DNA of 64,000 nt from Pholis gunnellus (Eukaryota > Chordata > Actinopteri > Perciformes > Pholidae), in NCBI GenBank assembly GCA_910591455.2, contig OU342817.1:578526-642525 (forward strand). The letters are read 5' to 3'. A program made the translations under genes and the position numbers. Numbering within the stretch: the stretch's first letter is position 1; every line of letters begins with the position of its first letter. The notes under the pieces are model-generated. The model was not told the origin of the DNA, ran no database searches, and saw only the letters and a list, made by a program, of their open reading frames with translations. Below, piece by piece: positions 1-11,959 of the stretch.

Positions 1-285
1 GGTGAAGCTTCTTAAACTGCTCCTGAATCTGCCTCTCAGTGCGTCGGGCCTGGACCTTCATGTGTTCTGCTGTTTGATCAGACTTCACTTGAACTTCTTC
101 ATAAACCTTTAACTTCTCCTTTCAGGGCTCCAGAGCTTCCTGAAGGTTCTTCTTGTGTTGTGGAGCAGCTTCATCGATGGGTCTGAATCTGTGGTCGCTG
201 TGTTTCTCTGAATCTCTGCAGACGAGACACACCGGCTGCTGTCTTTGTCTCCAGTATGAAGTTCATCCACACAGGAAATGATCCA
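1..285 (-). pseudogene. TRIM-family (TRIM35/NF7-like) B-box/coiled-coil fragment, broken
   Basis: Read on the minus strand, about 190-265 encodes the end of a B-box 2 (QQPVCLVCRDSEKHSDHRF, then RPIDEAA). This is followed by the start of the TRIM coiled coil (KVYEEVQVKSDQTAEHMKVQ, then ARRTERQIQEQFKKLH) and runs off the left edge. This wording is typical of fish TRIM35/nuclear-factor-7-like E3 ligases, which lie in large clusters and take part in antiviral and inflammatory signalling. An in-frame TGA at 122-124 interrupts the coiled coil just after the residues LEP. Upstream (240-285) the frame is lost where the first B-box half should be, and I see no RING exon in the window. I therefore call it a pseudogene fragment. 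A sequencing error, or a real gene whose remaining exons lie to the left, cannot be excluded. Confidence 0.7.
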
Positions 286-289
286 AATA

Positions 290-1037
290 AATACTCATGA
301 GAACTCTATGATCACCTGTTGTTCTTCAAACTACAGGTGTCTGAAAGTATCTACAGGTGGAGACCATTAGCACCAGAAACAAGCATATTGTGTCCATTAC
401 TCCCACGTTGGCTCTGGGCCAATAGAAACTCTGCAATGATTGTGACACACAGCAATACGTTCACTATTTTTAAGTTGAAGTTCTGACTGAAAGTCAGCTT
501 TAAGCCCTTTACACACCGGGGTCTACACGTCACAATAGAAGCCTGAACTGGTGTAAACTGCCCCCATCAGGCCTCATTGGACGAGAGCCACGGGACCCCA
601 GGGAGTCCCTGTGACTCGGCCATGACGTCACCAGGACTCTACACATCAGTGTCCAGCTTCACATGGAGTCATGAAGACTCACGTTACTGAAAGGAGGTAA
701 AAACAATAAAGGTTCAAACAGAGGAAACCCCGCTGGTGGAACACACTGGGATCCTGAAGGAGAAACGATAACTTGCCCCGTGCTCCCACTTTAACCTGCA
801 GAAGGAAGATCACGCAATTCCCGGATTCTTCAAGTCGACATTCTTTGAATCCCGCTGACACTTACGGAGGATCAGGGCGCCGCTTCACCCGCCGACAGAG
901 CGCGTTACGGTCCCCGGTCGTAGGAGAAACTCCACCGAACCAGACCGAAGAGTCATGAGAGTAAGAGGCTTGTGTCTGGGCAGAGACCGGTCACGGTGTG
1001 TTTGTTACCTTGTTTGAAGTTTAACTGTACTTTAGTA
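290..1037. other. Intergenic stretch, nothing recognised
   Basis: No exon with splice sites and no recognised repeat family was seen here. The short ORFs on either strand lack protein-like composition or known motifs. Confidence 0.4.
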
Positions 1038-1396
1038 AAGTGTAGTACAGTAAAAAGTACAACATGTACCTCTGAGGTGTAGTACAGTATAAAGTACAAC
1101 ATGTACCTCTGAGGGGTAGTACAGTATAAAGTACAACATGTACCTCTGAGGTGTAGTACAGTATAAAGTACAACATGTACCTCTGAGGTGTAGTACAGTA
1201 TAAAGTACAACATGTACCTCTGAGGTGTAGTACAGTATAAAGTACAACATGTACCTCTGAGATGTAGTACAGTATAAAGTACAACATGTACCTCTGAGGT
1301 GTAGTACAGTAAAAAGTACAACATGTACCTCTGAGATGTAGTACAGTATAAAGTACAACATGTACCTCTGAGGTGTAGTACAGTATAAAGTACAAG
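1038..1396. repeat. 37-bp minisatellite, about 10 copies
   Basis: The unit begins gtagtacagtataaagtaca and continues with acatgtacctctgagg. It is repeated almost perfectly, with single-base variants (ggggt, gatgt, taaaaa). Each unit contains the palindrome-like acatgt. It opens long spurious reading frames in all three minus frames. Confidence 0.95.
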
Positions 1397-1672
1397 ATAA
1401 AACATCTACAGCAGCTAAATGTAACATACCCAGACACATCTGATGTAACAGTATTTTTGTAACTACTTTAACCACATGTAGGTGCTCATACGTACATATC
1501 TGTACTTTAGACTTTTACTTGTATTTGTGTGGTACTAGTACTAGTACTGCAGTAGAGGACACACACACACACAGCGGCTCCTGTAGTAATTATTTTATTA
1601 TTCAAATGTTAAGTCTGGATTTACAGGCACACAGGATCAAACAGGGTTCACTCAGGTCCTCACGGGGCTGGA

Positions 1673-1673
<1 letters not shown>

Positions 1674-1726
<53 letters not shown>

Positions 1727-1798
1727 ATACAGATACCTGGTACATTATAACTTAAAATACGGTTCATACAGCTCGTGTGTGTGTGTGTGTGTGTGTGA
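1674..1798. repeat. CA and GT microsatellites
   Basis: (CA)n runs from 1674 to 1724 and (GT)n from 1775 to 1798. Because the two tracts are complementary and about 50 bp apart, they could fold back on each other. Confidence 0.95.
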
Positions 1799-1886
1799 TC
1801 GGCAAATAAATGAGTCTGATGAGCGCGATCTCTAGACAACAAGGTCACATGATCCTCAGTGACACACAGGAAGTGATTGATGTTCT

Positions 1887-1914
1887 TCATCATCATCATC
1901 ATCATCATCATCAT
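1887..1914. repeat. (ATC)n microsatellite
   Basis: A perfect trinucleotide run of about nine copies. It is AT-rich non-coding sequence. Confidence 0.9.
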
Positions 1915-1919
1915 ATCTG

Positions 1920-2160
1920 TTGTTCTAGTCTATATGAACCAGTCTCAGTGTAGTCCTGATCCTCTATATGAACCAGTCTAAGTGTAGACCTGATCCTCTA
2001 TATGAACCAGTCTCAGTGTAGTCCTGATCCTCTATATGAACCAGTCTCAGTGTAGACCTGATCCTCTATATGAACCAGTCTCAGTGTAGACCTGATCCTC
2101 TATATGAACCAGTCTCAGTGTAGTCCTGATCCTCTATATGAACCAGTCTCAGTTTAGTCT
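1920..2160. repeat. 34-bp minisatellite, copy 1 of a shared family
   Basis: Seven units built on tatatgaaccagtctcagtg followed by tag(a/t)cctgatcctc. The same unit, on the same strand, forms a larger array at 41120-41845 inside nmnat2 intron 1, so this motif is present at two loci about 39 kb apart. Confidence 0.95.
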
Positions 2161-2390
2161 ATTAGTCTGGTTCTATAGAGTTATTCTTGATGCTCGTCAT
2201 CGGAGCCACCGGGTCAGATTCTGGTGAAACCAGATGAACTCATGCAGGTTCACCAGAACCTCCTTCAGCTCAGAGTCCAGCAGAGACCGGTCCACCGTGG
2301 ACAGACCCAGATCCTCCAGCAGAGACCGGTCCACCGTGGACAGATCCGGAGGGAGGAGGAGAGCTCAGCTCCTGGCAGCAGCAGCGTCGT

Positions 2391-2461
2391 CTCCTCCTCC
2401 TCCTCCTCCTCTTCCTCCTCCTCCTCCTCCTCCTCCTCCTCCTCCTCCTCCTCCTCCTCCT
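2391..2461. repeat. (TCC)n microsatellite
   Basis: About 70 bp of nearly pure TCC. It yields artificial poly-serine, poly-proline, poly-glutamate and poly-glycine frames. Confidence 0.95.
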
Positions 2462-2479
2462 CTCTGGGAGTCAACACCG

Positions 2480-3210
2480 ACACCTCTCTGCTGGAGACCC
2501 AGGACGTACTGCTGGACCCGTTGGAGGGAAGGGAGGTACGGGAGAACCAGAACCAGGACTGAGAGGAGCAGACTGTCAGACCTGCTGCAGTAACATGAGA
2601 GGTTTACTAAAGAGAGTCTGGAGCTCAGAGACACTACAGCTTTAGACCACAGGGGGCGACAGAACCACCACTAAGTTAAAGTTCCTCACAGTAACTTTAA
2701 ATACAACAGATCACTAAAGAACAAAGAACAAACTACGATGAACATGATGTGAAGACGGAATGAAAACATGAAAATAAAAGATATTTTGATGTATTTATTG
2801 AGTTCAGGTTCAGGTTTTATCTTCTCTTCCTGTTTGTTACAAGCTAATCTGAGTCTGTTATAACATGAGAAAAGGCTGGTATTGGTGGTAATAAGGTAAC
2901 TTCATACATGTGACATCAACTCTCACTGTTACTGAGAAATATGAGTAAATAAAGTGCAGAACTCCATCGTTCCACAGGGAGGAGCTGCAACAGGAAGCAA
3001 AGCAGAAACATCATTTACATGTGTTCATCTACTGTCATGTTGTCATGAACACAACTCATCAGCAGAGACACTTTAGGGTCACAACACATGAAGGAACCAA
3101 AGGACTAAACTAAATCCAGGTCCAGGTGCAGTGAGGAGCAGCAGGACTGGAGGAGTCCAGATCCTCTGATGATCCTCTGATCAGATCCAGAGGATCACAG
3201 AGATGATGGT
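2480..3210. other. Region 3' of the NLR gene, nothing firmly recognised
   Basis: No exon was recognised apart from the candidate NLR terminal exon just to the right (3215-3239). A B30.2/SPRY exon, which often ends fish NLRs of this class, was looked for and not seen. Confidence 0.35.
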
Positions 3211-3214
3211 GGAC

Positions 3215-3239
3215 TCAGCCCCAGGGATCTCCCTTCCAG
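3215..3239 (-). other. Candidate short terminal coding exon of the NLR gene
   Basis: On the minus strand a good pyrimidine tract and CAG acceptor end at 3240. The next bases, joined to the AG left over from the LRR exon ending at 3935, read S-W-K-G-D-P-W-G and then TGA at 3217-3215. Phase fits. The exon is too short to be proven by sequence alone, and transcripts could use another end. Confidence 0.3.
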
Positions 3240-3934
3240 CTGAGGAGAGAAGAAGAAGAAGAGATGAACGAGTGTTTGCAGAGACTCCCTTCATCAGCTG
3301 TCAGTCAGTGATGCAGCTCATCCAGTAGAAAGAGCAGCAGGACTTCAGTCCTTTCAGCTCTCATCTTAACGTATTGGAGTGAACACACTGAGCTCCAAGC
3401 TCACACACCTGCAGACACTTTGGACATCAAGTCTGTTCACTCTGCACATTTCACTCAAGTACACAGTGGAGATAAAGAGCTGAGGGTCCTGAACGCATCA
3501 CGACTGCAGAAACAGAGAGGTGTTCACTGCTCACTGTAATGATGGGTTCAAAGCTGATAAAAACCACAGTCTCACTGACATGTGAACGTCTCATCTCTTT
3601 GAAATATTCCAATGAGAGAGAACAGATCAGATCAGATTGATGGATGAGGACCACTGTCTCTATACATGTTGAGATGCTGTCAGCTGATAAACAGCGGGAT
3701 TTCCTGCAGACTTGAACACAACAACAACAGTCGTCTTCACATCAACTCAAACACATGATCACAACAAGCTTCTGGCTCGTCTGATTGGCTGACTTTCTGT
3801 CCAATCCTGAAGCCTGTCAGCGTTCTCCTCTCACAGCTTCACTGAGAAGGTTGGAGGTTTACAGGAAATACTGGATCAGTGTTTAGTTCAGTACTGCTGG
3901 AACCAGCATGGACTGAGTCCAACCCTCTACTGAC

Positions 3935-6900
3935 CTCAGAGTCTCCAGTCTACAGTGTGGACTCTCCACAAGATCACACAGCAGCTTCACATCTGAAGCC
4001 TTCAGGTCGTTTTCTCTCAGATCCAGTTCTCTCAGATGGGAGGAGGGGTTGGACTTCAGAGCTGAGACCAGAGAAGAACAGCTGATCGCTGACAAACCGC
4101 ATCTCATCAACCTGAATAAAGAATAAATGATGAAGATAAGAATCCATTTATAATCCAATCAGATGTGTTCATGTTGTAAATGTGTAGCTCAACATGACTC
4201 TGTCCTCATCAATGAGCTTTTCTCTTTGTCGTTGTGTTATTGTGGATCATCATCATGTCAGCCTTCTACACACATCATCCAAATGTCACCACAACATTCA
4301 TCACCTATTGATGTCAACACAGATGAACACCATGCTGCTGGTCTCAGTCAGGTCTGCAACTAGAGGATCAAGATCAGTTCAGACCAAGATAAACCAGCTT
4401 GATAACCTCACTCCTTAAGGCCAACCCAGTTCAGTGGGTACGGAAAGTATTCAGACCCCTTTACATGTTTCACTCTTTGTTTCATTGCAGCCATTTGCTA
4501 AAATAAAAAAGGTTCATTTTATTTCTCATTAATGTACACTCAGCACCCCATCTTGACAGAAAAAAAACAGAAATGTAGAAATTTTTGCACATTTATTAAA
4601 AAAGAAAACCTAAATATCACATGGTCATAAGTATTCAGGCCCTTTGCTGTGACACTCATATTTAACTCACATGCTGTCCATTTCTTCTGATCCTCCTTGA
4701 GATGGTTCTACTCCTTCATTGGAGTCCAGCTGTGTTTAATTAAACTGATTGGACTTGATTAGGAAAGGCACACAGCTGTCTATATAAGACCTTACAGCTC
4801 ACAGTGCATGTCAGAGCAAATGAGAATCATGAGGTCGAAGGAACTGCCCAAGGAGCTCAGAGACAGAATTGAGGCAAGGCACAGATCTGGCCAAGGTTAC
4901 AAAAGAATTTCTGCAGCACTCAAGGTTCCTAAGAGCACAGTGGCCTCCATAATCCTTAAATGGAAGACGTTTGGGACGACCAGAACTCTTCCTAGACCTG
5001 GCCGTCCAGCCAAACTGAGCAATCGTGGGAGAAGAGCCTTGGTGAGAGCGGTAAAGAAGAACCCAAAGATCACTGTGGCTGAGCTCCAGAGATGCAGTAG
5101 GGAGATGGGAGAAAGTTCCACAAAGTCAACTATCACTGCAGCCTTCCACCAGTCGGGGCTTTATGGCAGAGTGGCCCGACGGAAGCCTCTCCTCAGTGCA
5201 AGACATATGAAAGCCCGCATAGAGTTTGCCAAAAAACACATGAAGGACTCCCAGACTATGAGAAATAAGATTCTCTGGTCTGATGAGACCAAGATTGAAC
5301 TTTTTGGCGTTAATTCTAAGCGGTATGTGTGGAGAAAACCAGGCACTGCTCATCACCTGCCCAATACAATCCCAACAGTGGAACATGGTGGTGGCAGCAT
5401 CATGCTATGGGGTGTTTTTCAGCTGCAGAGACAGGACGACTGGTTGCAATTGAAGGAAAGATGAATGCGGCCAAGTACAGAGATATCCTGGAAGAAAACC
5501 TGTCATTGTTGCAACCTAAAGGTCTGTGTCTTCAGATAAAGAGACAAAACATGAAAACAGAACCACAGTTAGACCTGCTGTCAACAAGAACCTGGAAACA
5601 AGTTAGAACCTTAAACATCTACAGTTTGATGATGTCATTCATCATCATCACTTGTTGAAGAGCCACTTCCACTATGACTGGTCTCAGCTGACATCTTGTT
5701 CTAGTAATGACAACAGAGACTTGTGTTCTCAAAGCCTGCTCTGTAGAGACGTGTGGGCCTGTGTTAGGCTGCTGCTTATTACTCTGAGCTCTGCTTTAAT
5801 CTCACCACAGCAGCTGTGTGGTTGTCTCTGTAGCAGCCTCATCAGCTTCTGATATCATGAAGATCACCACAGTTCACAACTTCACCTTCATTCAGCTTTG
5901 CATTCAAGTCTCTCTCTGTTTACACAGAGTTTGTATCTGCTGTCATCAGATCTTCATCCTTCATCTTCCTCACACACTCTACAGCCTCATCAGGACTGAC
6001 ATCACCTTCACTGGCTGATGGACCACAATGAGAGTCTGTGGAAGCTAAACACTCTCCTGTCAATCACTTCATTTCTCTACTTTCTGTCACTCTAACAAAT
6101 CCTGAAACCTTTCAGTCAGTGAACTGACCTCAGAGTCTCCAGTCGGCAGTGTGGACTCTCCAGTCCAGCAGACAGCAGCTTCACTTCAGAATCCTTTAGG
6201 TTGAAGCTTTGACTCAGGTCCAGCTCTCTCAGATGGGAGGGGTTGGACTTCAGAGCTGAGGCCACAACTTCAAAGTGAGTCTCTGAGAGTCCACAGTAAG
6301 AAAGTCTGTAATGACACAAATATTTCAACATTTTATTATGAAAGAGGACATTTAATATTTACTTCCTGCTTCCTGTTTTGATGAACATTAGCTCTTCACA
6401 TCAGTGGTTCAGCTCATCTCATCTCACTGTGTTTCACATGAAACAAAGCATCGTTAGCAAAGTTGCCAAAGCATCAAAATACGGAATAATATGAATATGA
6501 ATATTATTATTAACGTGTGTTAAAGGCGGAGCTTCCGGTTTGTCCATGGAGGAGTTAGAGCAGAATGAAAACGCGCTCCCAGATATATCACAAGTTAACA
6601 ACGGAACAACTCAAAGATTCAATATTATCAGTGAAAGGAAGCCATCAAGGAGAAGAAAATAAGCCAAAAACTCAAGATAAAGGCTCCTCGGTGGTGAAAG
6701 CAGCAACATGGAAGCAGATCAATCAAAGTGAAGCAGCTGAAGGCCGGAGGAGCCCCGGAACCAGCAGAGATCCCGATGACATCATCAGGACCATAAAGGA
6801 GCTAAAGACGGATCTCAAGGGGACCATGACTGCCTGAGACAGGAAATGAATCACCTGGGACAAGAAACCAACGGCAAACTTGACAACCTGTCCTATCTTT

Positions 6901-9900
6901 AAGAAGGGGGCGTGGCCTGATACAGATGGTATTTGAACTCTTCAGCATAGTGTTAAAATAATCAGGTGTTACCTGTAAGTGTGATGATGTCAGACACCTT
7001 GTAGAAGCTCCTGATGTAATAATAACTAAAGTACATGAAGTGATGACTGTAAAATACTGCTACATGTTGTGATGAAAGCTCAAACACAACCTCTAAAGTC
7101 CTTCATTTGTTTCACCAGGTTTGCATGTCGCCTCCATCACCCAAAGGAAGATAAATAGAGGAAGAATGATATCAATATAAAATATAACAATCATGAGGAA
7201 TAAATAGAATAACTGTGTTCATTAACTTCACAGTGAAAACTAAACCAACTGAAACTGAAACATGTTTTCACTCGCAGCATTTCAAACATCAAGAACATCT
7301 GTGATGAAATATAACTGAATTATAATTTAGTATTAAACAACTGGAACACTATTTTAAGAATATGAATTTCATAACGTCTATATTAGAAGAACTAAACTAC
7401 TGATCTACACTGATTCATGAAGTTAATCACATCTGGACTTACCGAGCCTTTCTGCAGTTCCTCACAGCTGGAATCAGTCTCTGTCGTCCCTGATATGATG
7501 TGTTGTAGTTCTCCAGGTCCAACTCATCCAGAACCTCCTCTGACATCTGCAGCATGTAGGCCAGAGCTGAGCAGTGGATCACTGAGAGTTTCTTCTCTGA
7601 TCTGTTCTCTGACTTCAGGAACTCTTGGATCTCCTGATGTACTGAGAGCTCGTTCATCTCCATCAGACAGTGGAAGATGTTGATGCTTCTGTCAGGAGAG
7701 ATTTTATCAGTGTTCATCTCCTTCAGGTTGTTGATGGCTCTCTGGGTGGTTTCTGGACTGTTGTCTGTCTGACCCAGCAGGCCTCCTAAGAGTCTCTGGT
7801 TGGACTCCAGAGAGAGGCCATGAAGGAAGCGGACAAACAGGTCCAGGTGGCCATTTTGACTTTGAAGGGATTTCTCCATGGCTCTCTTCAGGAAGTCCTC
7901 CAGGGATGAATACTTGTCATCTTCTCCCATGAAGTCCTCCAGTACCTTTGTCTTCCTGTTTGTGAAACAGTGGAACATGTAGACTGCAGCCAGAAACTCT
8001 TGAACACTCAGATGAACAAAGCAGTAGACTGTTTTCTGGAAGATCACGCTCTCTCTTTTGAAGATCTCTGTACAAACTCCTGAGAACACCGAGGCCTCCG
8101 TGACTTCAAGACCACACTGCTCCAGGTCTTCTTGGTAGAACATGATGTTTCCTTTCTCCAGATGTTCAAACGCCAGCCTCCCCAGCTTCAGAAGAACTTC
8201 CCTGTCAGCCTCCGTCAGCTCCTGAGGACTCGTCTCATGTCCCTCATGGTACTTCTGCTTCTTCCTCTTTGTCTGGACCAGCAGGAAGTGTGAGTACATG
8301 TCAGTCAGGGTCTTGGGCAGCTCTCCTCTCTGGTCTGTAGTCCACATGTGGTCCAGAACTGTAGCAGTGATCCAGCAGAAGACTGGGATTAGACACATGA
8401 TGTGGAGGCTCCTGGATGTCTTGATGTGTGAGATGATTCTGCTGGACAGCTCTTCATCACTGAACCTCCTCCTGAAGTACTCGTCCTTCTGGGGGTCGGT
8501 GAAGCCTCGTACTTCTGTTACCCTGTCAACACGTGAAGGAGGGATCTGATTGGCTGCTGCAGGTCTGGAAGTTATCCAGACGAGAGCCGAGGGAAGCAGC
8601 TTCCCCTCGATGAGGTTCGTCAGCAGCACGTTGACCGATGCCTTCTGTGTGACGTCAGACACGACCTCATTGTTGATGAAATCCAATGAAAGTCTGGTTT
8701 CATCCAGACCATCAAAGATGAACACAACTTTACAGACAGAGAGCTTCTCTGCTGGGACCTTCTGTAATGTTGGATGGAAAACATGGATCAGCTGGAGAAG
8801 ACTGTACTGCTCATCTTTAATCAAGTTCAGCTCCCTGAACGAAAGCAGAACCACCAGACTGACATCTTGGTTCTCCAAACCCTCGGCCCAGTCCAGAGTG
8901 AACTTCTGCACCGAGAAGGTTTTTCCTACTCCAGCGACGCCGTTCGTCAGAACGACTCTGATGCGTCTCTGTTGGTCAGCTGAGGCTTTGAAGATGTCGT
9001 GGCACTTGATCGGAGTGTCATGGAGGCTCTTCTTCTTGGAAGCTGACTCCAGCTGCCTGACCTCATGTTGGGTATTAACCTCTTCACTCTGTCCCTCTGT
9101 GATGTAGAGCTCAGTGTAGATCCTGTTGAGGAGGGTTCCACTTCCTGTTTCATCACTTCCTTCAGTCACACATTCACATCTGTTCTTCAGACTGATCTTA
9201 TGTTCATCTAAAACCTCCTGCAGACCACTATCTCCTGAAACAGAGAAACCAGAGAGAACATATAAAGAAGATATGATATTGATTTGACTAAAACAATCAG
9301 TGAACAATGAAATCAGGCTGATATCTGAACCTACAAACGGGGACACGTGAGTGAAAGTAACTTTCAGTTAGAAGCTACTAAAGTAGTGAGATGTGAACAC
9401 AGAGAGCTTTCTCTCTGGTCACCAGCACAGACAGTGTTGATCCAGTCAGTGTAGCTACAGACGTGGCTTTGGTTTGAGGGAGGAGACCGTTATTGAGAAC
9501 ATTACATCAACTATGTGTTGATTGTTCTTATTTCCTGTTTTGTTGAGCTGTAGCCGACAGACAAAGTTAATAGAGCGACTGTTAAAAGTCCAGTTATGAA
9601 CGACGTGGATCAAAGATGTGTGTCTGTGTTTTAGTTGTTATAAATACATTCATCCTCACATTGAGTTCATATTCCTCACACAGAGCCTGTTGGTTATATT
9701 GCCCGGATCGATCTGCTCTTTGAAACACACCGCGGCTCCGTCTACAAACAGACTAGGACCGTCTATGAATCAATGAGACCTTCTTCCTTTGTGTGTTTAC
9801 ATCCTTCAATCCAACAAGTGTCTCTGTATTAAAACAACACGTCCTGTTTCCAGACATGAAGACATCAGCAGAGAAATGGACAGTCTTACTTTGGACACTT

Positions 9901-11560
9901 CTGGTCTCACTGGCTGTCTGCAGTCCAGCTCTGGTTCTGGATCTGGACGTCAGCTCCTCCTCAGAATCATGACTCCTCTTCTTCTCTCTGTAAAGACATT
10001 TATTTAGAACTAAAATGATTTGTTGGTTGTTGATGAAAAACATCCAGATGTGGACTAAAGTGTGTAGAAGCTCAGATGTTCACAGAGAACAGTTAAAGTG
10101 TTACTTTTCTCTTTGAATTCAGCGTTCAGTCTGTCATGAAAATGTTCTTTTATTGAAACTCTCCTGCTTTCATGAACTCTAATCAGCTGCTTTTCCTATC
10201 AGGCTGTCTGATGAAACATTTAGTGATCTGTCTGTAGTTTGTTTAGAACTAACTCAACACTTCCTGCAGCTCCTTCACAGTAAAAGTCCTCCATTAAAGA
10301 GAGCTGATCATGTCCTTTACTGTGTCACAGTGTCTGTGATCAGCTCAGCTTGAGTTGGTTGTGTTTGAACTGAGGTCAGAAGAGGTGTAAATACTGTGAA
10401 AGTGATGCTTTTGGTTGGTGTTCTGTAGTTAATTAGTCTATTTCTATTAGATACCAGATGCAAAGATGGACGACCAACAACTGACCTCCTGCTGAGAATA
10501 ACAGGAACACAGTCTACAGCGTGGTCAGAGAAATAGATGCTCCATCCAAACGTAAAGGAACCGACCACATCGTCCAATAGCAGGACAGAGTCTCACCAGG
10601 TCCAAACACATCACAGCAGACCAATGAGCTTCATCTGAGTCTATAGTAAACATGGTAGATGGCTTATAGATTGTAAAAGTGGTCTCTGGTTCAGGTCCCA
10701 GCTGGTCTTTCCCTTCATGGTTCTGTCACTAGGGATGGACGGGGACGTCCAGAAGTTTGTGTTCGTCCTCTTAGATTACATCACAGCTTTACTATGTGAC
10801 CAACAGCCGTCACTGATACTAAGAGGACGACGATACAACAAGTCTCACTAAACGTTTGGTACGTTTTAGTTAGAAAATAAACTTTAGTGAACACAAAGCA
10901 ACAGAAAACATGGTGAGGAACTGGAAACGACTCGTATGGATGAGTTAGTAGAAGTTCTCTTACTGTGAGTCTGAGGGTCCAGGTTCACTACTGAAGACTG
11001 GAGGTTCATCTTTGGACCGATCACTCTTCATAGACAGACAGATGGATCCTGGAGACTCTGCTCTCTGTCTGGACTGAACTCTGCAAACATCAAGATGATT
11101 TAGATTTTGTTCAAAATGTATGTTTACGCTATTTGACACCAGAATTTTCAGAAAGTTTTTATTTTGTTTTATTGTTATTTAGTCATTTTCATCCCAAAAG
11201 CTTCTCAGACAGGAAGCTATTTTTAAGGTTGAATATCTTCAGACATATAATTCCTCGAGACATAACCATTGGGAGAACAGACCAAACGGTGCACATGTTG
11301 AAATGTGTCACCAAACGTTGGTATGTTGTAGTTAGCAAGTACATTTTAGTAGAAAGTTTTATAGAGAAGCAACTAAAATGACTCCTATGGATGAGTTAGA
11401 AGAAGTTCTCTTACTGTGAGTCTGAGGGTCCAGGTTCACTACTGAAGTTTATAAAAAGACCTTTGGACCGATCACTCTTCATAGACAGACAGCCGGAGAC
11501 TAGAGACTCTGCTCCGTCCTCCTCTTCCTCCTCTTCCTCCTCTTCCTCCTCCTTCCTCAT
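3935..11560 (-). CDS. Fish NLR family protein (FISNA-NACHT-LRR, NLRC3/NLRP12-like)
   Basis: A cytosolic nucleotide-binding innate-immune sensor or regulator of the expanded fish NLR family. Exons on the minus strand: 11560-11415, 11080-10964, 9987-9890, 9234-7443, 6305-6129 and 4111-3935, all with GT-AG sites and matching phase. The start ATG at 11560 opens MRK plus an eleven-glutamate run. Exons 1 and 2 each encode the fish N-terminal repeat ending CLSMKSDRSK...SSEPGPSDSQ. The 1792-bp exon carries FISNA, NACHT with Walker A GVAGVGKT (residue about 218), Walker B VVFIFDGLDE (about 290), and the winged-helix/superhelical region with the EFLAAVYMFHC motif. Each 177-bp LRR exon encodes one ribonuclease-inhibitor-type LRR pair (LxxCGLS...SNPSHLRELDLS). 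Only two LRR exons were found and no PYD, CARD or B30.2. The frame is open throughout, so the gene may be functional. The last exon is uncertain. Confidence 0.85.
4433..5515 (+). mobile_element. Truncated Tc1/mariner-type DNA transposon in an NLR intron
   Basis: The left inverted terminal region begins cagtgggtacggaaagtatt at about 4433. A second internal direct repeat, aagtattcaggccctttgc, follows near 4630, the IR/DR layout of fish Tc1 elements. The transposase follows on the plus strand. Homology stops abruptly near 5515, after the residues NAAKYRDILEENLS, and no right terminus was found. It lies in the intron between the two LRR exons of the NLR, in antisense orientation. Confidence 0.85.
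4808..5515 (+). pseudogene. Tc1-like transposase, frameshifted and 3'-truncated
   Basis: Starts MSEQMRIMRSKELPKELRDR, then a paired-type helix-turn-helix (residues about 5-55), the linker RPGRPAKLS, a second HTH, and the beginning of the DDE catalytic domain with the first Asp in WSDETK. After the residues GGGSIMLWG the frame shifts by one base near 5412, apparently one G missing from a G-run. The rest continues in the next plus frame (SAAETGRLVAIEGKMNAAKY). The second catalytic Asp and the Glu are absent because the element is cut off. It cannot be an active transposase. Confidence 0.85.
5516..6128. other. NLR intron sequence right of the Tc1 remnant
   Basis: No exon or known repeat recognised. 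The junction at about 5515, where Tc1 similarity ends, marks either an internal deletion or a second rearrangement. Confidence 0.4.
6540..6900 (+). mobile_element. Possible L1-like ORF1 remnant
   Basis: A 90-residue open frame from 6565 (starting MKTRSQIYHKL) is lysine, glutamate and serine rich and ends DDIIRTIKELKTDLKGTMTA. After a stop, readable text (NHLGQETNGKLDN) continues in another frame. The charged, coiled-coil-like composition resembles the N-terminal part of non-LTR retrotransposon ORF1 proteins. It is antisense within the NLR intron. This rests on composition only. Confidence 0.25.
6901..7442. other. NLR intron 4, nothing recognised
   Basis: AT-rich intronic sequence between the NACHT exon donor (7442-7441) and the first LRR exon. 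No further LRR exon detected. Confidence 0.4.
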
Positions 11561-11634
11561 CTTCTGATCTGAAGTCAGTCTGAGAGTAAAACAGTAACAC
11601 TGACTGTGAGCTCACGACACCAGAATCAAGAGGA

Positions 11635-11717
<83 letters not shown>

Positions 11718-11898
11718 TGGATCAACACTCACGCTGCCTCAGCCTTCAGCTTCTCTCCTTCTGCTCTGTGACTCAAAATGGAGTCTGAACTTCCTGATAA
11801 ACACATCAGGGTTCTCTTCCTGTTCTCATGTACCTGGATCACATGATCACTGTAGCTCCGCCCCTCTTCATTTACAGGAAATCAGCTGAGTTCCTGTA

Positions 11899-11957
<59 letters not shown>
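11530..11957. repeat. TCC run and (CA)n/(GT)n at the NLR 5' end
   Basis: Imperfect CTTCCTC repeats at 11519-11556 encode the glutamate run of the NLR start on the minus strand. A perfect (CA)n follows at 11637-11713 and a (GT)n at about 11903-11957. The last two are complementary tracts about 190 bp apart upstream of the NLR start codon. Confidence 0.9.
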
Positions 11958-11958
<1 letters not shown>

Positions 11959-11959
11959 C

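Noticed and set aside
953..1475. Three overlapping roughly 150-codon minus frames (VVLYTVLHLRGTCC repeats)
   Set aside because: They are explained entirely by the 37-bp minisatellite.
2224..2634. Poly-Ser, poly-Pro, poly-Glu or poly-Gly proteins
   Set aside because: Artefacts of the (TCC)n microsatellite with no supporting exon structure.
8550..9107. 185-codon plus-strand open frame
   Set aside because: It is antisense to the FISNA-NACHT exon, which has clear domain motifs.
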